Below, piece after piece: positions 8,762 through 14,924 of a stretch of DNA of 32,934 nucleotides. Below the pieces are notes generated by a model. That model was given only the letters and a program-made list of their open reading frames with translations. It had not been told where the DNA came from and searched no databases. The position numbers and the translations under genes were made by a program. The stretch comes from Lacticaseibacillus manihotivorans DSM 13343 = JCM 12514. GTDB taxonomy: Bacteria; Bacillota; Bacilli; Lactobacillales; Lactobacillaceae. The DNA lies in assembly GCF_001435035.1 (NCBI RefSeq), contig NZ_AZEU01000009.1, forward strand, positions 1 to 32,934. Reading direction: 5' to 3'. Positions within the stretch are counted from its first letter, which is position 1, and each line of letters starts with the position of its first letter.

Positions 8762-8820
8762 TTTACCAAACAATTACCAACCTTACGTTTTCGATACACC
8801 AATTGCAGGTAGTCTTTACA
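8762..8820 (+). promoter_or_regulatory. Candidate PhoP-box repeats upstream of the PstS-like gene
   Basis: TTTACC (8762-8767) and ATTACC (8773-8778) are exactly 11 bases apart, followed by CTTACG (8782-8787) after 9 bases and TTTACA at 8815-8820. PhoP of Gram-positive bacteria binds TTHAYA-like repeats of 11-bp period upstream of phosphate-starvation genes, and the downstream gene encodes a phosphate-binding protein. The match is partial, so this is a suggestion. Confidence 0.4.
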
Positions 8821-8854
8821 TTCCCCCGTTATCCTAATAACAGGAGGAAAGCAC

Positions 8855-9694
8855 ATGAAAAAAATGACTTGGTTCTTATGTGGGGTGTTAGCCCTGGCTT
8901 TAAGCGGCTATGGGGTTCAACAAGCCGCGGCCAAAAATGATTCAACCATCAGTATCGCCGGCTCAACCGCTATGCAACCGTTACTCAAAGCTGCAGCCAT
9001 TGCGCAAAAAAATATCATCACCATTAACGGTGGTGGCAGTGCCGCGGGTTTAAATGCCGTGGCGACTGACAAAGTCACGATTGGCGCGGCAGACATGTTT
9101 GCAGAAAATTCTGATGCGCCGGCGGCAAAGCTGGTGGATCATCAAATTGCGGTGGTGGGCATCACCCCGATCGTCAATCCTGAAGTGGGCGTCTCAAACT
9201 TAACCTCAGCGCAACTCAAGGCCATTTTTTCCGGAAAGCTGACCAATTGGCAACAAGTTGGCGGCAAAGCGATGCCGATCAAAGTCTTGATGCGCGAAGC
9301 CGGTTCTGGCACGCGCACCGCCTTTGAAGCATTAGCTTTGAGCGGCGTGCAAGGGATCCAAGGGAAAGTCTTGAATTCATCACAAGCAATGGTCAAACAA
9401 GTCAAAAACACCCCTGGTGCCATCGGTTATGTCGCTTTTTCTGGCTTGCAAGCTGGTGTGCGGCCATTGTTACTGGATGGCATCAATCCGACAGACGCCA
9501 ATGTGCAAACCAACAAGTGGCCAATTTGGGCGTACGAACACCTTTATACCAATGGCGCCCCAAGTGCGACTGTCGCGAAGTTTATTCACCGCGTTCAAAC
9601 CGATGATGCACAAATCAAACGACTTGGCTACATCCCGACTAGCACCATGCAAGTCGCCCGCACCCATGATGGGCAAATCGAAGATACTCACTAA
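8855..9694 (+). CDS. PstS-type phosphate-binding protein, orphan
   Basis: A 279-residue secreted solute-binding protein of the PstS/PBP-like family. The mature part has the phosphate-loop features ISIAGSTAMQPLL near the start, then LREAGSGTRTAFEAL in the middle, and TPGAIGYVAFSG. It would capture phosphate for a Pst ABC importer, but no pstCAB or phoU is next to it, so it may serve as an extra receptor. The signal peptide (residues 1-26) has LALSGYG where lipoproteins of this family carry LSGCG. The lipobox cysteine is Tyr19 (TAT instead of TGT), so lipidation is not expected and cleavage after AAA (26) could release the protein. Ribosome binding site AGGAGG is 8 bases upstream of the ATG. 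A terminator follows. Confidence 0.88.
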   Translation: MKKMTWFLCGVLALALSGYGVQQAAAKNDSTISIAGSTAMQPLLKAAAIAQKNIITINGGGSAAGLNAVATDKVTIGAADMFAENSDAPAAKLVDHQIAVVGITPIVNPEVGVSNLTSAQLKAIFSGKLTNWQQVGGKAMPIKVLMREAGSGTRTAFEALALSGVQGIQGKVLNSSQAMVKQVKNTPGAIGYVAFSGLQAGVRPLLLDGINPTDANVQTNKWPIWAYEHLYTNGAPSATVAKFIHRVQTDDAQIKRLGYIPTSTMQVARTHDGQIEDTH

Positions 9695-9698
9695 ATGC

Positions 9699-9747
9699 AA
9701 ATGACGCGGTTTCCTTCTATTAAAGAAGTGAGCGCGTCATTTTGATT
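9699..9747. terminator. Terminator after the PstS-like gene
   Basis: Outer stem AAATGACGCG pairs with CGCGTCATTT, and an inner CTTCT/AGAAG adds further pairing. It is followed by T-rich sequence on the plus strand. The A-rich other side may also help to end the converging 110-residue gene. Confidence 0.7.
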
Positions 9748-10079
9748 TAGTAATCCAATTGCTTCAAGCGCAACAAGGCTTCGCCGTTTGGTTGCATCGC
9801 GACTTTGTACAAACCGAGCACCCGTTCATCGATTTGTGCTTGTAGCTTGTCGCCTTTTTGTATTTTGGCTTGGACATGATTAAGGCCATGTTCCAATACT
9901 GTGAGCACCCCACGCCCACCGATTTCAAAGCCTAAACGATCGGCGTCTGACAACTGCCGATTGGCTAATGCTTGCATTTGCGCCTGCATTTCGTTTGATA
10001 CTGTGATCTCATCGACTTGTTGGTGCAATGCTTCTGCCAATTCCTCCGGCGTTGCTACCGTGATTTTCCCCATACCCAT
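9747..10079 (-). CDS. Small soluble protein of unknown function (110 residues)
   Basis: I do not recognise this protein. It is short, soluble, Gln/Ala/Leu-rich and probably helical in the first two thirds (VATPEELAEALHQQVDEI and the following 30 residues), then has GFEIGGRGVLTVLEHG, with no membrane segment, signal peptide or metal motif. The start at 10079 is preferred over the longer frame because GGAGG stands 7 bases upstream. A second ATG two codons later is also possible. It has its own promoter (10118-10146) and a terminator at the far end, so it is a single-gene unit. Codon use resembles the neighbours. It could be a toxin, regulator or housekeeping protein, and nothing seen decides it. 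Confidence 0.72.
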   Translation of the reverse strand: MGMGKITVATPEELAEALHQQVDEITVSNEMQAQMQALANRQLSDADRLGFEIGGRGVLTVLEHGLNHVQAKIQKGDKLQAQIDERVLGLYKVAMQPNGEALLRLKQLDY

Positions 10080-10117
10080 CAATCTTCCTCCCTGTTGATG
10101 TAGTCGCTTACGAATAT

Positions 10118-10146
10118 AGTATACCCCCCACACAAACACAACGCAA
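10118..10146 (-). promoter_or_regulatory. Promoter of the 110-residue protein gene
   Basis: Minus strand TTGCGT (10146-10141), 17 bases, TATACT (10123-10118). The -35 hexamer overlaps the T-tract end of the upstream terminator, so the transport gene's terminator and this promoter are fused. Confidence 0.6.
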
Positions 10147-10176
10147 AAAGCCTGACCATTTTTCAGATCAGACTTT
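10145..10176 (-). terminator. Terminator after the amino-acid transporter gene
   Basis: Minus strand AAAGTCTGA pairs with TCAGGCTTT across a loop of about 12 bases, followed by a short run of T. It begins about 7 bases past the stop codon of the binding protein/permease gene. Confidence 0.75.
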
Positions 10177-10182
10177 GCTCAC

Positions 10183-11640
10183 TTAATTGGCATGATTGAA
10201 TTTGTGTTCGAAATGCTGCAACACGCGCGATAATCCGAACGTCAAAATGAAGTACAACACCATCGCCACGACGATCGGCAACACGCCTTTATACGTATCA
10301 GCTTGCACGATCCGCAGTTGATAGATCAAATCGGCGACCCCGATGATCGACACGATCGAGGTTTCCTTGATCAGCGAAATAAATTCATTGCCAAGCGCCG
10401 GCCAAATGGTCACAATAGCTTGCGGGAAAATCACGCTTTGCATGGTTTGCTTGGTGGACAAGCCCAACGAACGCGCAGCTTCTTTTTGGCCTACTGGTAC
10501 AGATTCGATCCCGGAGCGGAAGACTTCTGACACATAAGCCGCGGAATTCAAGCCCACGGCTAAAGTCCCAGCGACTACCGCAGAAATATCATAAAACATC
10601 CCGATACCAAAGTAGATGAACATCACTTGGACCATCAACGGCGTGCCGCGAATAAATTCAACATATGCTGTGGCCAAGGCGTGCCAAACTTTGGTGTGAC
10701 CGATGCGGATCAATGCCAGCCCGGCGCCCAACAACACCCCGATGATCACGGCGACTAAGGAAATGCCGACTGTATAGCCGACCCCTTTGGCAAAATAAGA
10801 CCAGTAATGCCACATGGAGGTGTTGGCCGTGTTGGTATTCATCAACTTCCCAGCTTCTGGTAAGTATTGCTTGTTGATGAGATCTTTTTGTTGGATATTT
10901 TTGATCGATTGGTTGATGGCTAGCGTCAAGCTAGTGGAACCTTTCGGCAATGCAATGGCATTACCTGCTTCATCGCCTGATACTTCAAATTTCCCATTGA
11001 TCGTAGTGAGGCCAGGATCGGAGCTGGCATACGCTAATGCTGAAGCAGAATCTTTCACCAAGCCATCGATTTTATGTGCTTTTAAGGCTAAGACCAAATC
11101 TGCGGCGTTTTCCATGCCGACGAGTTTGGCGCCAGGCATTTGTTCTTTGACCAAGTCATAAGGAATCGTGCCAACGACTGCGCCGACTTTCTTGCCGCTG
11201 AAGGAATTCTTGTTTTTGTACAAGCCTTTGTCGGTTTTGTTGATGATAATGTATTGCTTGGAGACGTAGTAAGAATCAGTGAAGTCCACATGCTTCTTGC
11301 GGGCCGCTGTCGGTGAGAAACCAGATAAGATCATATCGACTTTCCCGGTTTCCAAAGCCACTAACATAGAGTCAAAGGACATTTTCTTGACTACCAGCTT
11401 GACGCCGAGGTCTTTGGAAATTTGTTTCCCGATCGAAATATCCATCCCGACGATTTCACTTTTGCCGTTTTGATTCACTTGAAATTCATAAGGTGGGTAA
11501 TTCGGGGAGTTGCCCATCACCAAGGTGCCTTTTTTCTGAATGCGCGCCAAAGAATCGTCAGTAGCGGCGTGGACATTTTGGTGACCTGTAGTGGCCAAAA
11601 GCATCAATAAAACAAATAATAGCCCGAAGAATTTTTTCAT
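10183..11640 (-). CDS. Amino-acid ABC transporter, fused substrate-binding protein and permease
   Basis: About 485 residues combining two transporter parts. After a signal peptide (MKKFFGLLFVLLMLLA...) comes a family 3 solute-binding domain, roughly residues 32-265, with the typical LVMGNSPNYPPYEF and GMDISIGKQI. The polar-amino-acid permease domain follows from about 280, with the EAA loop EAARSLGLSTKQTMQ that docks the ATPase. This GlnP/GlnH-like fusion is common in lactic acid bacteria and usually imports glutamine, glutamate or asparagine, but the ligand cannot be decided here. No ATPase gene accompanies it: a terminator follows at once, so it must borrow an ATPase encoded elsewhere. The in-frame ATG at 11655 is rejected because no ribosome binding site precedes it, whereas GAGGT lies upstream of 11640. 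Confidence 0.9.
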   Translation of the reverse strand: MKKFFGLLFVLLMLLATTGHQNVHAATDDSLARIQKKGTLVMGNSPNYPPYEFQVNQNGKSEIVGMDISIGKQISKDLGVKLVVKKMSFDSMLVALETGKVDMILSGFSPTAARKKHVDFTDSYYVSKQYIIINKTDKGLYKNKNSFSGKKVGAVVGTIPYDLVKEQMPGAKLVGMENAADLVLALKAHKIDGLVKDSASALAYASSDPGLTTINGKFEVSGDEAGNAIALPKGSTSLTLAINQSIKNIQQKDLINKQYLPEAGKLMNTNTANTSMWHYWSYFAKGVGYTVGISLVAVIIGVLLGAGLALIRIGHTKVWHALATAYVEFIRGTPLMVQVMFIYFGIGMFYDISAVVAGTLAVGLNSAAYVSEVFRSGIESVPVGQKEAARSLGLSTKQTMQSVIFPQAIVTIWPALGNEFISLIKETSIVSIIGVADLIYQLRIVQADTYKGVLPIVVAMVLYFILTFGLSRVLQHFEHKFNHAN

Positions 11641-11672
11641 TTCACCCAACCTCATTTTTTCAACATTGGTAT

Positions 11673-11701
11673 AGAATACACTTTTGTAAATATTTATGCA
11701 A
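11673..11701 (-). promoter_or_regulatory. Promoter of the amino-acid transporter gene
   Basis: Minus strand TTGCAT (11701-11696), 17 bases, TATTCT (11678-11673), about 35 bases upstream of the chosen ATG. It adjoins the T-tract of the kinase terminator. Confidence 0.5.
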
Positions 11702-11702
11702 G

Positions 11703-11726
11703 AAAAAAACGGCCATCGCTGACCGT
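11703..11726 (-). terminator. Terminator after the P-loop kinase gene
   Basis: Minus strand ACGGTCA, loop GCGA, TGGCCGT, then a run of seven T. It sits 5 bases past the kinase stop codon and ends the crcB-crcB-flippase-kinase group. Confidence 0.8.
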
Positions 11727-11731
11727 TCCTC

Positions 11732-12199
11732 CTAAATTCGATTCAGATCCGATAACACCCGCGCGACATCGCGATGCGGCAAACGGATATCCTTGGCACT
11801 CAAAACATCGTCTGCTCGCCACCAACGACTTTGAATATCTTCGTCAAAGCGTTGCGCATTATGCGCCACACACGTTGCAAACGCGACGTCCAAATAATAG
11901 CTCAGTGTTGGCCCATGCCATTCGCTGACGACTTGGTTCAACATTTCGCCGTACACATCCCGGCGTAAAATGCCTTCAACGATCACCAGTGGATAATGCG
12001 CGAGACCAAAACGGATCAAGTTCGCAATCAGCGCAACGGCTGGCGTGTCGACATGATCATTGGCATGTAACAGCTCTCGCCGGATTTGGTCTTGATGGAT
12101 CACCAAACAATTCTCTGCACCAAAATGTGCTTGCAAGGCATCCGCCATAGACGTTTTTCCACTGCCAGAATTTCCCCGAATGATCACTAAAGTCGGCAT
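11732..12199 (-). CDS. Small P-loop kinase (zeta-toxin/AAA_33-like)
   Basis: A 155-residue nucleotide-binding protein. Walker A is GNSGSGKTS at residues 9-17, and LVIVEGILRRDVY in the middle fits the position of a Walker B-like strand. HQDQIRRELL after the second strand is typical of small kinases that phosphorylate a small molecule or sugar nucleotide, a group that also includes zeta toxins. There is no epsilon-type antitoxin beside it, so a housekeeping small-molecule kinase is more likely than a toxin. The substrate is unknown. GGAGG 6 bases before the ATG lies just past the stop of the flippase gene (12-base gap), so the two are cotranscribed. Confidence 0.78.
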   Translation of the reverse strand: MPTLVIIRGNSGSGKTSMADALQAHFGAENCLVIHQDQIRRELLHANDHVDTPAVALIANLIRFGLAHYPLVIVEGILRRDVYGEMLNQVVSEWHGPTLSYYLDVAFATCVAHNAQRFDEDIQSRWWRADDVLSAKDIRLPHRDVARVLSDLNRI

Positions 12200-12211
12200 G
12201 ATTGCCTCCAG

Positions 12212-13879
12212 TTATTTGATATGCAACTTGGTGCGCAACCCTTCGATACGCCCACCTAACAAGTCATCCGCTAAACGCAACTTCAACACCATGTAGACGT
12301 AAACCGCGGCACCACCACCAGCACCGACTAGCAGGACTGGGATCGCCGTGATTTTGCGAACCCCGCCTAACCACCAATCAAAAACGCCGACAACAGCAGA
12401 CGCAAACACAAACATCACTAGTGCACAGCCCAACAGTTGCGAAATATGGGTACTCAACACGGACCAGTCGAGGTCGTAACGCTGATCTAAGGCGTGAAGC
12501 ATCAAGAACACCGACACCATCATCCCGATCCCAGTGGCCACCAGTGGCGCAAAACCTTGCAGCCAATATACCAGTGGCCATTGTAAAATAATTTTCACCG
12601 CAAAGCCGATCAAGAAATAAATGATCGCTTGCCGATTTTGATACAAGCCTTGCATCACCGCTGCTAACACGGTAAACAGCCCCATGGCGATGGCCACATA
12701 AGCGTTGAATTGCAACATGTGCACGCCGAGGCGATCGTCAGAATAAAACAACGCATACAATGGTCGCGCCACTGCCGACATGCCCAAAGCACTCGGCCAC
12801 ATGACTAAGAAGAATAGCCGCAAAATGTTTTCAATTTGCGTCGCCACACCATGCTTATCACCTTTAGTAAACGCCCCTGCCAACAATGGAATGGCGGTAA
12901 CCGCTAAAGCAGATGCCAACGACACAACGATCATCACAAGTTTATTGGTATTAAAGGCAAACAACCCATATAAATAGTTGATTTCATCATTAGACACATG
13001 GAAGAAATAACTCAAGAATTCAGGAAAACTGTATTGGTCAAAGAATTGATACAACACCGTCCCAGCATCCAAAATAATAAACGGAATGGACTGATGTAAG
13101 ACTTCGCCTAGCAACGTTTTCGTCGGGGCTGGGACATCCGTGGCGATCAAATCAAATTCTTTGTGCTGGCGCGTATACGCGAAAATCAAGAAGATCAACG
13201 CGATCGCCGCGCCGACAAACGCCCCAAACGTGGAGTGCGCCACAGCCTGAACATAATCGCCTGAACCCACCCGCATAATCAAATACGTTGAGCCCAACAT
13301 GTACACGACGCGGGCAAATTGTTCTAACAATTGCGAAACCGCACTCGGCGCCATTTGCGAATAGCCTTGGAAATACCCGCGCAAAATACTCATCGGCGGG
13401 ATCAATAATAGCGGCCAAACTAAGGCATGCAACACTGGGATCATGTGCGGATCCACATGGCCATTTTGCATCGCGAGAACTGGCGTCAATAACCATAAGG
13501 CCCCAGCACTTACCACACCTAAGCCGATCATCAAGATCATGCTGCGATGGAAAAGCTTTTTGGCGGAACCGTACTGATCGGCGGCCAAGTAATGCGCGAC
13601 TTGTTTGGACACCGCACTGGGGATCCCCGCGGTCGAAATGATCAAAAATAAACTGTAAATGTTATACCCGCGGGCAAACAGTGCGTTGGCTGCGGTCCAA
13701 TGCACACCCATCCACATCACCCAAGGAATGACATAAATCGCGCCTAAGACTCGTGAAAAAATCGATCCTGCGGTCATCCACGCGGAACCTTTGACTAAAG
13801 CAGCCTTGGCTTGCGAATTATCTGCGATGTGACTCACCCCCAAATCATAACTAATATTATACGACGCCGACAAAACCAC
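12212..13879 (-). CDS. MurJ/YtgP-like lipid flippase of the polysaccharide biosynthesis family
   Basis: Up to 555 residues with 12-14 hydrophobic helices. The opening KGSAWMTAGSIFSRVLGAIYVIPW and the GIPSAVSKQVAHY loop are typical of the YtgP/SpoVB group of MOP exporters, several of which flip lipid II (MurJ function) in Bacillales. Lipid II or another undecaprenyl-linked precursor is the likely cargo, but this is not proven here. The start is uncertain: the GTG at 13879 has only a weak ribosome binding site, and a TATAAT lies at about codons 6-8, so the GTG at 13837 or a codon near it could be the true start. The conserved part begins at about residue 25 in any case. It follows crcB by 30 bases and precedes the kinase. 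Confidence 0.85.
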   Translation of the reverse strand: MVLSASYNISYDLGVSHIADNSQAKAALVKGSAWMTAGSIFSRVLGAIYVIPWVMWMGVHWTAANALFARGYNIYSLFLIISTAGIPSAVSKQVAHYLAADQYGSAKKLFHRSMILMIGLGVVSAGALWLLTPVLAMQNGHVDPHMIPVLHALVWPLLLIPPMSILRGYFQGYSQMAPSAVSQLLEQFARVVYMLGSTYLIMRVGSGDYVQAVAHSTFGAFVGAAIALIFLIFAYTRQHKEFDLIATDVPAPTKTLLGEVLHQSIPFIILDAGTVLYQFFDQYSFPEFLSYFFHVSNDEINYLYGLFAFNTNKLVMIVVSLASALAVTAIPLLAGAFTKGDKHGVATQIENILRLFFLVMWPSALGMSAVARPLYALFYSDDRLGVHMLQFNAYVAIAMGLFTVLAAVMQGLYQNRQAIIYFLIGFAVKIILQWPLVYWLQGFAPLVATGIGMMVSVFLMLHALDQRYDLDWSVLSTHISQLLGCALVMFVFASAVVGVFDWWLGGVRKITAIPVLLVGAGGGAAVYVYMVLKLRLADDLLGGRIEGLRTKLHIK

Positions 13880-13909
13880 GGTTCAGCTTTTAATAATCTT
13901 TGCGTTTTC

Positions 13910-14257
13910 TTAACGCCCTAACCAAATGCCCAAACTCGCCGCCAACACGCCTAATCCGACTGTTCCGACATAATAGCCGAGCACTTGCGGCCAAAGCTTG
14001 CGGTTGATCAAGCCTAACGCATCCACATGGAACGTTGAAAACGTCGTATACCCACCTAACAATCCTGTCGCCACTAACAAATGCAGACTTTCAGGCAAAG
14101 CCAAGGCACTGACCCACCCTGCCAAGCAGGCCCCAGTGACATTGATCAGCAGGGTCATCCAAGGACGGGTTGGCCAAAGCGTTTTGCCCAGCTGGGTCAA
14201 GCCATACCGCAAAAGCGCTCCAAAGCCGGCACCGACTCCCACCATCAACAAGTTCAT
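13910..14257 (-). CDS. crcB: Fluc fluoride channel subunit, second of the pair
   Basis: A 115-residue, four-helix membrane protein that lets fluoride leave the cell. Family hallmarks are GAGFGALLRYGL near the N-terminus, LLINVTGACLAGW (the polar-track Asn), and GLLGGYTTFSTFHVD with the phenylalanine/threonine track. Its ATG overlaps the TGA of the preceding crcB (ATGA) with CGGAGG as ribosome binding site. Gram-positive bacteria often carry two different crcB genes side by side whose products assemble as a heterodimer in opposite orientations, and the overlap fits this. A longer reading frame upstream is not used. Confidence 0.92.
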   Translation of the reverse strand: MNLLMVGVGAGFGALLRYGLTQLGKTLWPTRPWMTLLINVTGACLAGWVSALALPESLHLLVATGLLGGYTTFSTFHVDALGLINRKLWPQVLGYYVGTVGLGVLAASLGIWLGR

Positions 14258-14613
14258 ACGCGCCTCCGATTTGCGAGGTGAAATGCCGCAAAGGTAAACA
14301 GACTCCCGCCGACTAAATTCAAGGCAAAAATCACCAGCGCATAAGGGCTCACTTGTTGGACTAAGTTTAACACAAAGGTCGAAAAGGTCGTAAATGCCCC
14401 GACAAACCCAGTCCCGAGCATTAAGCTTACCCAATCAGACAGATCCAAACGTTGGGCAAGACCGTATGTTAAATACGTCAATAAAAAACAGCCGACTAAG
14501 TTCACTGCCAAAGTACCGAGCAGACTCGTTGAATCATGCAACCACAAATCGATGGCATAACGGCTGATGCCACCTAAGGCCCCGCCGATAAACACGGCCA
14601 GTGCTTTTTTCAT
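14254..14613 (-). CDS. crcB: Fluc fluoride channel subunit, first of the pair
   Basis: A 119-residue Fluc subunit with four hydrophobic helices. It shows GGALGGISRYAID at residues 11-23, TLAVNLVGCFLLTY in helix 2 and GFVGAFTTFSTFVLN in the pore helix. It should form the dual-topology channel with the second copy. The start is the ATG (MKKAL) with GAGGTGA 7 bases upstream. A TTG two codons earlier is not needed. I saw no fluoride riboswitch in the 50 bases between the cspA terminator and this gene, so the channel may be expressed constitutively. Confidence 0.92.
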   Translation of the reverse strand: MKKALAVFIGGALGGISRYAIDLWLHDSTSLLGTLAVNLVGCFLLTYLTYGLAQRLDLSDWVSLMLGTGFVGAFTTFSTFVLNLVQQVSPYALVIFALNLVGGSLFTFAAFHLANRRRV

Positions 14614-14662
14614 CGCCAACTCACCTCAAGAATAAAATATCATTTCATTGTACCGCGCACGC

Positions 14663-14698
14663 AAAAAAAGAGCCATCGAGAATTGCTCTCGATGACTC
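14663..14698 (-). terminator. Terminator after ileS-cspA (end of the dcw region)
   Basis: Minus strand 12-bp stem GAGTCATCGAGA with TCTCGATGGCTC (one G-U pair), loop GCAAT, followed by seven T. It lies 9 bases past the cspA stop and separates the division/ileS region from the crcB group. Confidence 0.9.
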
Positions 14699-14707
14699 AA
14701 GGTGTTG

Positions 14708-14923
14708 CTAATCTTCAGCTTTTGGTTGCACTTTGGTGACATTCGCCGCTTGCGGGCCACGAGCGCCTTCCACGATCACGAATTTCACTTCTTCACCAGG
14801 TACCAGTGTTTGCCGGCCCCCGCCTTGAATGGCGGAAAAATGCACAAACACATCAGGTTGTTCTGGAATTTCAATGAAGCCAAAACCTTTGTCTTCATTG
14901 TAGTTTTTCACGCGTCCTAACAT
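14708..14923 (-). CDS. cspA: Cold-shock domain RNA-binding protein, CspA family
   Basis: A 71-residue single-domain nucleic-acid chaperone. The two RNA-binding motifs are clear: RNP1 KGFGFI at residues 12-17 and RNP2 VFVHFS at about 25-30. The C-terminus has a slightly longer, charged tail (KVQPKAED) than the 66-residue housekeeping Csp proteins, and the middle has [15 protein letters not shown]. Its ATG is one base after the ileS stop and the GAGGT ribosome binding site lies in the last ileS codons, so translation depends on the ileS transcript. The longer reading frame starting inside ileS is not the gene. Confidence 0.92.
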   Translation of the reverse strand: MLGRVKNYNEDKGFGFIEIPEQPDVFVHFSAIQGGGRQTLVPGEEVKFVIVEGARGPQAANVTKVQPKAED

Positions 14924-14924
14924 A

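Noticed and set aside
11732-12199. Zeta toxin of a toxin-antitoxin pair
   Set aside because: The Walker A kinase fold fits, but no small antitoxin gene is next to it and it is cotranscribed with a flippase, so a metabolic kinase is more likely.
14614-14662. Possible fluoride riboswitch before the crcB pair
   Set aside because: Only about 50 bases separate the cspA terminator from the first crcB gene, and the conserved riboswitch core is not visible there.
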